A DNA stretch of 64,000 nt from Coffea arabica (GCF_036785885.1 NC_092320.1:13021557-13085556), one strand, 5' to 3'; numbered from the stretch's first letter, positions 21,548 to 35,382 are shown. The notes: generated by a model from the letters alone, not told the origin. Program-made: numbers and translations.

Positions 21548-24500
21548 AAAAAAAAAAAAAAAAAAAAAAAAAAGATAGGGGTAACTGAGCTCACCTCCTG
21601 TACCTGAGAATGTTGTGCTGAGCCTCATTTAACTTGAGCGGAGCTTTAAATCATTGGCCTGATTTCAATGTGACTTGAGCTTGAATTGGGCTCAGCACAG
21701 CTATATATATACACACAAAAGTGCACGCGCTCATGTTCGGCGTATGTGGTAGGCATCAAAGGTTAATAATGCATACATTGTTAGTGCATAAAAAATTTGA
21801 ACGTGCATGATATGCATTTAAGATTAACAATACATATATATATATTGTTAGTATATAGAACATTAATCGATAAACACACATGTATAGTAGAGTTTCGTTA
21901 CATACTCTCTCTCTCTCTCTCTCGTGTGTGGCACCTCTAATTGATTACTAATATTAATCGGTTAATTTTCACTAAAATTCGAGCAGTGTAGTTTATTTAT
22001 TTACTCTTTGCAGAGCAGCAGAAGAAAACTTCTTATCCAAATCCTTTGGATACTTTTTTTTTTTTTTTTTACTGTAGTCAAATTTCTGTCATCTCTAATC
22101 TTTTCAAATATATAATCGTTTTATCTTAACGTCCTTTTGAAATTCAAAACAAAAGAAATCAACTTAGCTTAGTTCCTTACTATGCTTATCAACTTAACTT
22201 AGTTCCTTGCCGGTTCCATCTTCACGAGACTAGAGTACTTCATTAATCAACTAAAAAATGTATCCATTCCATCAAAGGGAGGGGGACATATGTATACAAC
22301 ATTTACAGGTACTTTCGCAAAGTCTATAATTTTTATTTCAGTATTTAATCACACGAATGATTGCTTTGTGCGACCTTACTATGATTTATAGATTTTCAAT
22401 TTAATATTTATTTCATGAAAATTTTAATGCTTGTTCGATGTATTGTTCCAGTTGAAAACAATACATCGAACAAAAAAAGTTCGATGGATTAAGACGAGAA
22501 CGGATTAAAGTGTCAAAAAAAAAAAGCGTGAAGATTCTTTCTTTTGATTTTTTTAAAAAATTTCCTTGGGCGTGCTGTACAAAAGAGTATAAAGATCATA
22601 ATTTAAGCCATTGATGCCATTGATAAAGAAACGGAAACGGATATGAGTTAGATGTTCATAAAAAGTCCAAACTCAACAAAACTATTGATATGAGATGGGC
22701 AGGGAAACTTTATATTGCATTTCTTGGCAAAGACCCAATTGTTCAATCCTTTTTTGTTTTTACCTTCCCACCTCGTCACACCCTTCGCACCCCACTCTTC
22801 AATCAGCTATATTGCTGATATCTGAAAAAAAAAAAAAAGAAATAATAATAATCATGCAAAGAAGCCAACAACACCCTGTCAAGATTCATCTCCGAAACAT
22901 CAGACTGAAGTTAAATAGACTGTAAAAAACAAATCAGAAGACACATATGTGCTTTCTATCTCATGTAGGCCCTTACAAGTTACAATTTGTCTCTGGCCTC
23001 CAAATTTTCAGAATACAAACAAGTTGTACTATCTCAATCATGTATACTTCTTTGGAGTTGCTATGGGGTTGCATAAAATTTCTTCTCATCTTCATTGACA
23101 GGTTTAATGGGTAGTATTGCAAAGGAAACTACTGTGCAATCTGGGTCAGATACATTTCAACTATCCATTTACCTCTAGGAATAAGGTACCAGCTGAACTG
23201 CTATTTACATCTGTCAAATGACAATATATGAAAATGTGGCATGATAGAATATGGGCATATATACTGTATAATTATGTTAGCTTTTTACTGTAATTTATTT
23301 GTTTTTGGGTTAAGAAAGATTTTTCTTGCTATTACAAGCTGGAATTTACAATTTTTCCAATAAATTGTACTTTAGTTGGTAAATCATCTTTGGATCTATC
23401 ATTGTAGCGTTTGTTTGAATCTTTACTTGCATTTCGTAATGCATTATAAGATCACCAATTTCAGATTACTTTCTAGACATGATAGTGTATCCTGATTTGA
23501 CAATTACTCTAAAGCACCAGCAACGTTTCCTGCCCTTATGGTTCTTTGATCTATATGATGTAAATATTGAACATTAATCCACTTTCTTGGACTGTGAGGA
23601 AATATTAGTGATGAGCAAAGTTAACAATCAAAGGCTTATATGAGTCTTTTTTGGTCTTCTATATTGTAGACTCCAACCAAGTCATGATTTAACTTAAGGA
23701 TCACTCCTATTGCTCAATATGAATTTTAGGGAAAAGAAAATTAAATCCATGTGATCGATCTAATTTCTTCATCTCTGAATGCTTATATGGAAAATTATCA
23801 ATTAATAATGCACTTCTTTTGTACTTTAATACATTTTTTTCATTTATTAGTTACAATATTCACATTTTCCATGCAAGAGATAATGAAAACATGAAATTTT
23901 GCAGAAGCATGTGCAAATGAGGATAAAAATTTCAGATAATCATACAATTTTTTTTTTTAAAAAAAAGATTCTCTGAAAATTATAGAAAATCTTAGTTTTT
24001 AAATTTATTTGTGATCTCTCCATTGTTTTAGGACAATATGTCTTACAATTCACTTTTTAAAGGTTCACATTATTTCATCATTAAGTATCTATTGTTAACT
24101 TAAAACTACTGGTGGACTAATATTGATGTTTATTTATTTTGGAAATTCCACAAATAAAAGATTTAATAATATTCAGGTGATATATTGTTCAATAAAATAA
24201 TACTACAACAATAGACCTTAAGAACAATTACTTAGATAATTTACAACACCAATATATGTATCTACATTGATCTAAAAACAATAAAAAGTTCCCGTGCCTT
24301 GCATGGGTTAGCAACAATTTCAGTATGATGTGATGTCAAATTAGAGCCTCTTATAATGATTTCAAACACTCATATGGAAACAAAGACTGATCGAATTTGA
24401 AGTCAAGAAGATGAATATATCAATTTTGGGATGTATATACTCAAATACTGCACCAAGTTTTGGCAGATTCATATAGCTACCTTATTTTTCTTATTCAATA

Positions 24501-25936
24501 AATATAACATATAACATTTTAGTGTTAATTTTATTATTCATTTTCTACCCTTTCAATTAACTTTAACAATAACTAAGTTCTTTTTCTAATAACTCAAATG
24601 CAGGTGCTGATCATGTCATACAACTTCTTCTCTTTCTCTATAGCAAACTACTTCACTAGAAAATAATTCTTCAAGTTTATGCACTCAACTGAAACAGTAG
24701 ATCTAAATCCAAAGGAACCTTTTGCATTATCCAACACAAAATAGAAGCTCCTCTCGTCCTAGATCTCCCTCCCCCTCCCTTTCAACTATAAACTTAGTTG
24801 TGAACCGGTGCATGCACTATTTATTGTGTTTAGCTCTTACTGATTTTTGATAATTAATTTTAGAGTAAATCTTATATACACTGACAGCGTATACACTATC
24901 ATCGTTGGATCTATAACACATGCAAAAATTGAATTTCAAATTTAAATTTTACATAGTTGTCACTCATCCAATGCTCACAGTGTATATACTGTCAGTGTAA
25001 GAAAGATTAATCCTTAATCTTATTGGCATGTTTAAAGCAAATATGTTAAATCCTACGACTATCTTATTGTGTTTAGTTCTTACTAATTTTTGCATTATCA
25101 TTATTTCTTATCAAACAACATCCCAAAAAAATAAAAATAAAAAAGAGAAAGAAGAATTTCAAGCAAGTCATAAATGAGGAATTGATATATCTATATATTC
25201 ATTTATTAAATGGATATAAATCGGTTAACTCATTTGATTGGCTTATTAAATGGGTGCAAGTGAATTGAGCTAATTTATACCCATTACCTATTTATAATTC
25301 ATCCAAATACAATGCATGCAGTACATAGTATAATGAATCACATATTTTGGACATCTCTAGCTTTGATATTAAACACCCAATGAATACATACAATACATAA
25401 TAATTCCCTCATCCTCCTTCAACTTTTCTCTTCTTTTCAGTCTCTCTCTCTATCACTCTATTGATTTGGTTAAGTTTGCCCACACGTACCACTAGGTGAA
25501 AGTAGTCGAAGCTACCCAAGATGATTTCAATTTGACGTCTGTAAGAAAGGGAGGTAACTTCATATAAACAACAAACAAACTCTAGCCTAGCCTAGACGAT
25601 TTTCTATGGGTGGAATTTTCTCCTAGTTATAAGGAACAAATTCCTTCGCGGGCATGCACATGTTACGTGCTGCACTTGAATTGCACTCTGCCCACATTAC
25701 TCCATGCTGGAGAACACCAGGACAAGGGCAGGAAATCTACAGTCCTCTCCCAGTCTTTAGCAATCAATCGCACAAAAATCCACTTTCTCTCTTACTTACT
25801 CTCCACCAAGTAGTGGCGGTTCGCTTTCTTTCAGGCAATCACACACGAAAATCCACATTCCTCTCTTATTAATATTTACTCTCTAGCAATCGCTGGTTGG
25901 TTTCTTTTCAGCGATCACTACTTAAGTTTTGTAGCC
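21548..25936 (+). promoter_or_regulatory. 5' flank and leader of AAP copy 2 (duplicated segment)
   Basis: About 4.4 kb without a gene. The part 21560-21960 is the reverse complement of 52580-53000 beside copy 4. The part 21885-24480 recurs inverted at 31585-32870 with gaps. The part 22855-23290 recurs directly at 31165-31585. The part 23040-25936 matches 1-867 plus 2272-3463 of copy 1. A TATAAA box lies at 25563-25568, predicting a transcript start near 25595 and a leader of about 340 nt. A CT-rich run is at 25430-25455. Confidence 0.6.
25654..25872 (+). other. Candidate upstream open reading frame in the AAP copy 2 leader
   Basis: A 72-codon frame lies between the TATA box (25563) and the permease ATG (25937) and ends 64 nt before it. 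Copy 1 has the same frame, the same length and mostly the same residues (3176-3394), including the shared run TPGQGQEIYSPLPVFSNQ. Copy 3 keeps the ATG (46723) but has a different end. The peptide has no known domain. It could slow translation of the permease, or merely reflect recent duplication of non-coding DNA. Confidence 0.3.
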
Positions 25937-28900
25937 ATGGATGAACTGAGAAGAGCACCCACTGACAGTACCAATGGAATGGATGATGATGGGCACCCAA
26001 AACGAACAGGTTTGGTGGATATTTGAATCGAATTTTATACCCCAACAGGGAGCAACTTAATTTCACCTCCTAAGTTAATTAACCCCCTTTTTTTATGGTG
26101 AAGGAACATTTTACACCGCGAGCGCTCATATTATCACAACTGTAGTTGGTTCAGGGGTTTTGTCATTGCCATGGGCGATCTCTCAATTAGGTTGGATTGC
26201 AGGACCTATGGCTCTGATTAGCTTTTCTGTAATCACATTGTTCGCATCAACTATTCTGGCGGATTTTTATCGATTCCCAGATCCCGTATCAGGGAGAAGA
26301 AACTATACTTACGTGGATGTTGTCAAAGTAAATCTTGGTAAGTTCTTCTCATATAACTTTTCTAGTAACTAACTGTCATTATGAAAAAAAAAAAACTCAT
26401 ATAGCCTCTTGTCATTAGGAAAAAATAATTTTCAAGTTATGATATGTTATGACACTTGACAAAAACATTGAATGGTTGAAAGAATTAGTTCCATCCTTAC
26501 TACACGATAGGAATGTTTTGAAAATTAGTGTTATCCTTAGAGTACCGTGAGCTAAATACATAATTAATCAGTTGAAATTAATTATCATAAAACTACCTTT
26601 TTAATACAAAGTGCAAAATCTAAACATAATTATTAGCGAATAATATTATCATACATGTATATTACTTTTAAATGAACCTACATTAGCTCCCGACTCCCAC
26701 TGCTAATAATATTTCTCCTTGGTTTGATTATTGCACCGCATACCATGGATTTGATACTCACAACTTTGATGCTGTTATTTATATCACTTTAGTTTCCTAC
26801 TATTAAAATTCAAAACACTTGATTGAAGCACCTGAAAATATTGTTATCCCAGTATTTAATTGTTTTAAAACCATAAGCATTACTTATAAATAATAAATAA
26901 GACAAAAGTATTTGGATTCCGAATGAATATTATATGATTTGCTTAAATCATTATCATTCCTAAAGCTACAGCTTAAGGTTTGGCTTACAAAAGTTGATAT
27001 TTTAATGCGCAAGATTGGTCAATACCACTTTCGTTCATGCACAGGTGGAAGATATAACAAACTCAGTGGAATTGCTCAGTATGGCAATCTTGTTGGATTT
27101 ACTATTGGTTACATCATCACATCGGCCAACAGTATGGTGTAAGTACACCAAGAATGCTTTTTGCTATAAATTATACTACAAGTTATACTTTTCTCCTTCA
27201 AGCATCTTCCTAGCTGTATATGCAGATTAACATACTTTGTTTTTTCCCTCAGGGCTATCAAAAGATCATACTGCTTTCACAAGCATGGTCATTCTTTTGG
27301 TTGTCATACGCCAATTAATCCCTTCATCATCATTTTCGGGGTTATACAAGTATGTTTAAGTCAAATTCCAAATATTCAAGAGTTGTCGATGCTGTCCCTA
27401 CTTACAACAGTGATGTGTTGTTGCCATGCTTCCATTGGCCTTGGACTCTCAATAGCTAAAGTTGCAGGTCAGTAATTTCTTAAATTAAACCAAAGTATCT
27501 GAATTTGTCTGTGATTGTATATAATATCTACTTGGCAGGCTTGAGCCAACAGATAATTGAATCCATACAAAGATTTTTAGGATTATCTACGTTGTAACTA
27601 TAGATGTTACGATCGCATTGAGGGTAAATAAGATTGGAATAAAGAAATATGTGCTAGGATTAAAAGTATAATCTTACCCAAAGATGTATCACGTCTAAAT
27701 GAAAAGCATTAAAACTTGTTCTCCAAAATTGGCTGAAAGGTTTAGTTGGATGTTCGATTTTCAGGTTTAGGAGGTGTTTGATTTTCAGGTAATGGAGTCT
27801 GAGATGGGTTTCAACTTTATTCAAGTGCATATTCACTATTTGGTAACTACTATTATGATTTGAAGGAATGAAAAATTAAAATTTTTGTCCATCATACTTC
27901 TCTTGAAATCTAGTTCTACGTTAATCAACTCATTAATAAATGAAACTGACCCCAAATCACCAAAACCTGGAGTAGACGAATCATATAAATCCATACTGGT
28001 AGGAGATGCATACGGCCACAATTTGACTTTGATTCTTGAATGCAATAAAAAATACTCGTTAAAAGTTTGCAATGTAACATATATTATATCAATTTCTATC
28101 ATCTCAAACCGTCTACTTTTATAATTTTCGGCTTCCATTTCGAAGGACGACCACATGTTAAGACTAGCTTGACTGGAGCGTTCATTGATGGAGATAAGTC
28201 AAATACCAACAACTTATGGACTACATTTACAGCCCTTGGGAACTTAGCATTTGCTTATGGTTTTTCAGATGTGCTTATTGAAATTCAGGTACTGTTTTGA
28301 CTGAACATTTGCATCAATAACCATATCCATGTAGTATGTTGCAATATGCATCACAGAAAAGTAATTGATTTTTGTTTTGTTAAATTTTGTACTTTGATTA
28401 ATTTGCAGGACACTCTAGGGTCATCCAAACCTGAGAATAGAGTAATGAAACAAGCTTCCCTGGCTGGAATTTCTATATCCACCTTATTTTATATGTCATG
28501 TGGGTTGCTGGGATATGCAGCATTTGGTGATAAAGCACCAGGCAATATATTAGCTGGATTTGGTTTCTTTGAGCCATTTTGGCTCATCGACCTCGCTAAT
28601 ATTTTTGTTGTGATTCATCTCACAGGAGCTTACCAGGTAAACAATGAATGCGATTTGTTTGTTTAATTTCTTAACCATGGACATCAGTATTAGTAGGCCT
28701 TATTTCTCTAACTATCAGTAGTGGTAAAAGTTCTTGTTATATGCATACATGATGGATTATAGGTTTGAAACTAGAGGTCTCTTTATTGGCTGTTTTTATT
28801 GAAAGGTTCAAACTAAAGATGGGGCTTTATTTCATATATTTATTTAACTCCAAAGCTATGGATAGCAGTTATAGCTGGCTTTATCTCTTTTGATTATGGA

Positions 28901-29614
28901 CATAGCTAAATGTCTCTGTTATATGCATAACTTGATGGACTATGGGATTCAAACTATAGCTTTTTTTTTTTTAACCATTGTTTTGCTGTAATTTTATTAA
29001 TATAGCACATGGTTGTAAAAAAAAAAAAAAACTTTAGTAATGTAAAGTTTTTTCTTATAAGACAGAAATTAGAAGTCCTATGAAGAGAGCTAGTCTCTGC
29101 TTTTTTTTTTTGTATGCATGAAATCACATGCTGTGTATGACAATTTTGCTTCCTAAATAATTCGTTCTCATGCATTAATCTTCTACAGATATGTGGTCAA
29201 CCACTCTTTGGTTTTATGGAAAGTTCTACGAGGCATAGGTGGCCGAATACCGGATTGGTTAACCATGAATATGCCATTAACGTACCTGGTTATGGTGTTT
29301 ATAGATTCACCCTCTTCCGGATGATATGGAGAACGACGTACGTCATGATAACCACGGTCATAGCTATGATGTTTCCATTTTTCAATGATATCGTGGGACT
29401 AATTGGAGCTCTCTCATTCTGGCCCCTGACGGTATATTTTCCTATCAAGATGCGCATTGAAAAGGAAAAAATACCCATTTTCTCATTCAAGTGGGTGTGG
29501 ATGCAGACTCTTAGTATGTGTTGTTTGCTAACCTCAATAGCAGCAACGGTCGGATCTGTTGGAGGTATTGTCAAGTTCTTGCAAACTTTCAAGCTTTTCA
29601 AATCAATGGACTGA
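25937..29614 (+). CDS. Amino acid permease (AAP6/8-like), copy 2, intact seven-exon gene
   Basis: Exons: 25937-26009, 26104-26337, 27045-27138, 27253-27467, 28146-28288, 28409-28636, 29189-29614. All introns are GT-AG, phases agree, and the joined frame is 470 codons plus TGA, normal for plant AAPs (about 470-490). The family (AAAP/ATF1) consists of plasma-membrane proton-coupled importers of neutral and acidic amino acids, used in phloem loading and seed supply. Conserved stretches seen: TASAHIITTVVGSGVLSLPW (exon 2), YGNLVGFTIGYIITSANSMV (exon 3), FHKHGHSFGCHT and LSQIPN (exon 4), IEIQDTL, GYAAFGDKAPGN, FWLIDLANIFVVIHLTGAYQ (exon 6), PFFNDIVGLIGALSFWPLTV (exon 7). About 11 membrane spans are expected. 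The start is chosen because MDELRRAP is conserved as MDDLRRAP in copy 3. AAP6/8 assignment is by motif resemblance; substrate is not shown. Confidence 0.95.
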
Positions 29615-30300
29615 CGTGATCAAGTTCAAAATCATGATGTATCCGAATTAAAGTATTAATATACTAATCAATTATGAAATGTCACTACTGTTGAATTAGT
29701 TTCTTGTGCTTGTATCTCTTCATGATTTTGGTATAGTTGTATCTTTAGTGCACTATTAATGTATAAGTACATGAATTAATCCACCCAGCCTTCCCAATTC
29801 AAGTTACAATTAGATGATGTTTGCTGATTTACGTCCAATCTGAGAGGAGTTTCTAGGCTTCGAACCAAAGGAAAAAAAAAAAAAAAACAAAACAAAAATG
29901 TTCAGCAGTCTATGGGAGTATTTGAGCCGAGCTCAACCATCTGTACCTAAGAAAATTACGCTGCGCCTCATTTTGATGTGAGCCAAGCTCGGTCTTGGAC
30001 CTAAATTGTTGGCCGATATCGATGTGAATTGAGCTTGAAATGTGCCAACATCAGCAAATATAGATATACTGTGAGACCACTTGAGATTCAATCGAAATCA
30101 TTGGCCTGATTTCAATGTGAACTCAGTTGGAATTGAGGTAAACTCAGCCGCATACATGCACAAGTATATGCACGCGCATATATGTCCAGCACACCTGACA
30201 TGCATCCAAATTTAATTATATATATATATATATATATACACACACAAATTGATGTGCGCGCGTGCATGCCCACACACACACATATATGATGCAAATCCGA
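29615..30300 (+). repeat. 3' UTR and 3' flank of AAP copy 2 (inverted partner of 35395-36715)
   Basis: No separate gene. The first 170 bp matches, inverted, the region just below 36716 after copy 3 and is the likely 3' UTR. From about 29930 to 30150 there is a GAGCTCAA-rich repeat that also occurs at 21590-21700, 35460-35680 (inverted) and 52830-52990 (inverted). An (AT)n run lies near 30217-30237. Confidence 0.65.
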
Positions 30301-31164
30301 ATCTCCAATAAAAAATTGATTCACACAGATAGCAAAAGAATCTATTTTAATCAGATTATAAAACAAATTAGACGAAAAAACTTTAATCCGACAAACCCTC
30401 AAAGATGAGGGTCTATTGATACTATCTCAATCCGACACCTTCAAAAGAATGTGAACTTCAGCATATGTGAAAAGACGCCACAACCTACCGTGGTTTTTGA
30501 TTGATAAGCCAAACTTTTTTGAGTATTTGATAAGCCAAATTTGAAGACAAAGGAGACACGTTCACTTCATATAAGGATGTTCACAAAGGAACAATATAGA
30601 GAAACCTTTTAAATTTTTATTCATCAACGACTATCTCCCATTACAAAGTAAAAATAGATGATTTATAGCCGATAACAAAATCAAACGGGCCGAATAACTA
30701 AACCTACATAATTAATGGTCCAAATGACTAAGAAACTAGCAACCCTATCAACTAAAAACAGACCAATTTAACCAATTTAACTAGGGAAATTCGTGAATAA
30801 AACTAAGTCAAACCAAGACTGGCATCCAATTTACGACCCGTCATATTCTAGTTCGTATTCAGCTTGCAGAGCTACAAAGGTGGGCGGTGATCATCGAACC
30901 CGATACAACTAAACATTGCCAGACATCAATCTAGCGAATAACTAAGAAACACAAACAACTAAGAAACAACTAAATTGGACAGCAAACTTGATCCGTCCTT
31001 CATTGAACCCGCGAACCATCTTCTCCACGAATTAGGTGGATCCATCCTCAACATCCTTCAATGTAACTTCCACACGATCATCTTCCTCAAATAGTTTCCG
31101 GATTCATATCAATATATATCCGGCAACCACATTACTGATTTACTGGTATCCGGCAAAAAAAAGG
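30301..31164. other. Spacer, no gene seen
   Basis: No open frame or conserved domain was recognised. The sequence is less AT-rich near 30850-31150 and may be an old retroelement flank, but I see no LTR ends, primer site or coding remnant. Confidence 0.4.
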
Positions 31165-31585
31165 ATGCAAAAAAGCCAACTATACCCTGTCAAAATTCAT
31201 CTCCGAAACATTTAAGAGTGAAGTTAAACAGGCTCACAAACAAATCAGAATACATATATGCGCTTTCTATCTCATGTAAGCCCTTACAACTTGTATCTGG
31301 TCCCCAAGTGTTCAGAATACATCTAAGTTGTACTATATCAACTATGGCTACCATTTCTACTGATCCTCAATGGCAGGTTTGACAGATAGTATTGCAAAGG
31401 AAACTACTCCGCATTTTGGGTCAGATCCATTTACCTCTACTACTAAGGTGCCAACTGAACTGGTATTTACGTCTCTCAAATGGTGGTATATGAAAATGTG
31501 GCATAAAAGACTATCACTAGCAATTTTTTGATATTTTGATTTACCTTTAGCGACGTCATCATTTTATGGGTATATAAATTTATGT
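31165..31585 (+). repeat. Direct copy of AAP upstream segment
   Basis: The stretch matches 22855-23290 in the same orientation, with shared landmarks CCCTGTCAA.ATTCATCTCC and TTTCTATCTCATGTA. Part of it also matches 1-260. It ends at about 31585, where the homology flips to the opposite strand. Confidence 0.8.
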
Positions 31586-32870
31586 GGCTAAAACTTGGTG
31601 CACTATTTGAGTATATACATTCCAGAATGGATATATTCATGTTCTTGACTTGAAATTCGCTCGGTCTTTATTTGCATAAAGGTGTTTGAAATCAGTATGA
31701 ACGGGGCTAATTTGACTTCATTTCATACTGAACTAGTCGATATGAAAGGTACACGAACCTTCTATTATTTTTTGAAATGAATGTAGATACATATCTTCTT
31801 GCTGTAAATTATATAAGCAATTGCTCTTAAAGTCTAATGTCGTAGTATTATTTTATTGAACAGTATATCATCTGAATATTAACAAATCTTTTATTTGTGG
31901 AATTTCAGAAATCCACTTACATTGGAAGCATAAATAAACAATATTAGTCCAGCAGTAATTTTAAGCTAACAACAGATACTTATGGTGAAATAATGTGAAC
32001 CTTTAGAAAGTGAATTGTAAGACATATTGCGCTAAAAACAATGGAGAGACCACAAATCAACTTAAAAACTATGATTTTCTATCATTTTTGGAGAATTTTT
32101 TTCCTTTAATTTGTATGATTAACTGCAATTGGTATCCTCGTTTGCACATGCTTCTCCAAAATTTATGATTTCATTCTCTCTTGCATGGAAAATTGTGAAT
32201 ATTATGACTAATAAATTTAAAAAAAGTAAGTATTAAAGGACAAAAGAAGTACCTGGAAATGTTGTATACAAACATCTTCCGTTCTGTGTGTGTGTGTGTG
32301 TGTCTTTTTTTTTTTTTTTTTTCTCCTTTGATGAAGTATGTACATTTTTAGTTGATGAATGAAGTGCTGTTGTCCCATGAAGCTGGAACTGGTGAGGAAG
32401 CAAGTTAAGTCATACTTTTATTGTGTGTGTAAATTAAGTCATACGTTTATTGTGTGTGTAAGTTAAGTCATACGTTTATTTTGTGTTGTTCACTAATTGT
32501 ATCCTAGAAAGTAAGTTAAGTCTTTAAGCAGCGTGACTGATTTCTAATTTTCTTTTCCTTTTTTTTGAATTTCAAAAGAATGTTATGATAAAAGATTGTA
32601 TACTTTCGCTTGAAAAGATTAGAGATGATTGAAATTTCCACCATGGTACCAAAAAAAAAAAAGTAGCCAAAAACCAAGAAGTTTTAAACTGCTTTACACA
32701 GAGTAAGTAAACAAACTACACGGGTCCAATATTAATGAAAAATTAATCCATTAATATTAATCAATTAGTGGGCGCCACACAAGAGAGAGAAAGCATGCAT
32801 GTAACTAAAACTCTGGATGTGTGTGTATATGTGTATATATACACACACACATACATCAATTTATTTATAT
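31586..32870 (-). repeat. Inverted copy of AAP upstream segment
   Basis: On the reverse strand this follows about 24480 down to 21885 with gaps. Landmarks are CTAAAACTTGGTGCA (31589), CTTTTATTTGTGGAATTTC (31890) and CACACAAGAGAGAG (32775). A (TG)n run and a T-run lie at about 32286-32322. A CATA-CGTTTATTGTGTG motif repeats about three times near 32412-32480. No gene. Confidence 0.8.
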
Positions 32871-34547
32871 ACTACTAGGAGTGGGCTGTGCATAAGCGCC
32901 CATTGGAATTAATTCATTGGTAATAATTGATGAAACAAAGCTTTGTAGTAGTTGTAGTTATATTTTTCATAGGAAATAATAAGTTGTTTTGTTGAATTTA
33001 TTAGTAATTGCATTGTATAGAAGCAAATTCACACTTGTCTCTTTTTGTTTAACTTGTAAATACAAATGTGTATTGTTGGAAAAATATATTGATTTCTATA
33101 AATTTTACAATGTTTTTGGTTTTAATTATGTTGTATTAGTAATAAGTTATTGAAGGAGAAGCTACACACCTTGTGATCTCTATTTTACGAAAATTACTGG
33201 GAAGGAAGCTATGAGAACAAATAAAATGAATAAAAGCTTTTGAGCTTTAATCTACTTTGTCAAATGTAGCCTCTTGATTTATTGTTGTCAAAATTTTCAT
33301 CTAAAAATTAGTCAATGATAAGTAAACCATTCCATTAATTCATGATTCAATCTAATGGTAAATGTATGATGAAAGTACAAAGAACAATTAATCAAGGGGT
33401 TGAAATTTATATAAAGAATAGCCCAACTCTTAGGTAAATGGTAAACATCCAATCGTAACAAGTCATTGAAGGAAGTAAAACAGTGGGTTATGATTTGTAA
33501 AGATTATTTGTACAAGAAGAAAATGGAAACCAGGAATGATATATATTAAAAAAAACGGTCAACTGTTTTGAATTTTATCAAAATGGATGAGTAAGTTGTC
33601 TAACCATTAAACGATTACAAAAGGAAAGTAATCAACCACTACAAATCTAATGGTCCAAAGTTAAGCAAGAAATCAAAATTATTTTCAAAAAAGCAAAAAA
33701 CCACAATAAATAAAAACCTTAAAATTTTCTTTGTGATTAAATACGGCTTGGCTAAAATAATTCTTAGACTGACTATTTCATTTTAATTATGTAAAATAAA
33801 TTATATACATCTTCCCTAACACAACGCTTTATAGTCTTTTTGCAAAAAATATCATTTTTTTCCACATTCCTTTTTAAATATTTATTAGAGATATGATTTA
33901 TACATCTCAATATTTTTCCCACACCATAAAAGTATATGCTTTATCATATTTTTTCCAATAAATCCCAAAAAAATAAAAACCTAAAAGATTCCTTTCTAAA
34001 TGAATAAAGCTCATGATTAGCATATTTGTTTTTATTTTATGCCATTAGTTGAATAATCTTTTACCCAATTTGTTTGTAATATGAAAAATTTATCAATTTT
34101 TGTATCTCTTCTTGCCACTAATCCCAAAGGATAAGGAGAGTGTTTATAAAATTAAATAAAATTATAAATTGAAGCAGGCGATGAACTTATATATGCTTTG
34201 TAAATAATTAATCTAGCATTTAAACCCCTTGTCATGATGTGCCTACTCTCATTAGAAAAAAAAAATCAATTTTGGTATTTTATTTTCCCTCAAAATCAAA
34301 ATAATTTTAAATTTCTATATAAAAAAAATAAGGTTGCATTCTAAATATTAACCTTGCATTTAAACTTAAATTTTTTATGTTTATACATTTATTCAAAGTA
34401 ATAATTGATAAATTTATTTTTTGAATTATATATATTAATATCAAATATTTCTCAATTAATTATTTATTTTTGACTAAAGAGGTAATAAATAATCAGCTAT
34501 TATGGACCTAAATGATCCTTGGGGAGGAGAAAAGCTTATATATCAGC
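32871..34547. other. AT-rich spacer, no gene seen
   Basis: About 1.7 kb of very AT-rich sequence. I see no open frame of note, no domain and no repeat ends. Confidence 0.5.
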
Positions 34548-35213
34548 TGATAGATTGCAATTTTATCATTTATTTTATTATTAATTTCTCCTATTACCTG
34601 ACTTGATATGGATTAATTATTAGATTCTACTCACTTTTCGTAATTTGCATTTATTTCAGGGAGTAGAACGAAAATACCACAATCAATGCTAATTTGACAG
34701 TCATCAGGAAAGAATTCAAATAGGAAGTTGATATGTAAGGCAGTTGGGAAATTAAATCTTACGTGCGTACCTAGGATTATTCCCCAATTAGAGCATTGAT
34801 TAACGGGCGTACCTTAATCATCGACACAGTAAGGAGGGGTTGACTGCCATCGTTTGTTTGGTAGTTATAACCTATTTATTGATAAATAATTGGGATTGCC
34901 TTTGCTTCGATGATCAATTAGGTGAACCATTGCTGAAGTTATTCCTTGGCTAGATCCTTAATTATCACTCATTAGATTTTAGTAAATTGTTATTTAATTT
35001 CTAGTTGGCTATTTTATTTTTATTATTTTACTTTTAGGTTGGATTGCTTAAATTGTCACTCCTGAGATAAAAACATCCCCCTTTGTCACTGTGAATTTAA
35101 AAAGAAACAATTACTCCCAGTCCCTGTGAATTCGACCCTGCTTACCACTATCTACAGAAATTAATTTTAGTTGAGCAGATTTTTATTATTGCACAGGTTT
35201 CGACAACCTGTCA
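34548..35213 (+). repeat. Solo LTR, Athila-like family B, with perfect target-site duplication
   Basis: 666 bp from TGATAGATTGC to ACAACCTGTCA. The 5 bp TCAGC occurs immediately before (34543-34547) and immediately after (35214-35218), a perfect target-site duplication. It is shorter than its relative at 47870-49594 because a central block is missing near 34735. The shared CCCTGTGAATTCGACCCTGC is near 35122-35143. It is a classic solo LTR left after recombination between two LTRs. Confidence 0.9.
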
Positions 35214-35340
35214 TCAGCATTGACTCAAAAGCATCAAAAGCAAAAGAAGGAAACAAAGAAAGCTCCTTATGCTTCTCATTGTGCCACGTAGCAGCTCTTG
35301 GAGTTGCTACAACAAAAATCAACTCGATCTAATATAATAG

Positions 35341-35381
<41 letters not shown>
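35341..35381. repeat. (AT)n microsatellite
   Basis: About 40 bp of uninterrupted AT dinucleotides between the solo LTR and the copy 3 flank repeat. Confidence 0.95.

Positions 35382-35382
<1 letters not shown>

Noticed and set aside
27836-28156. 106-codon minus-strand frame
   Set aside because: It lies inside intron 4 and exon 5 of AAP copy 2 on the opposite strand; a shadow.
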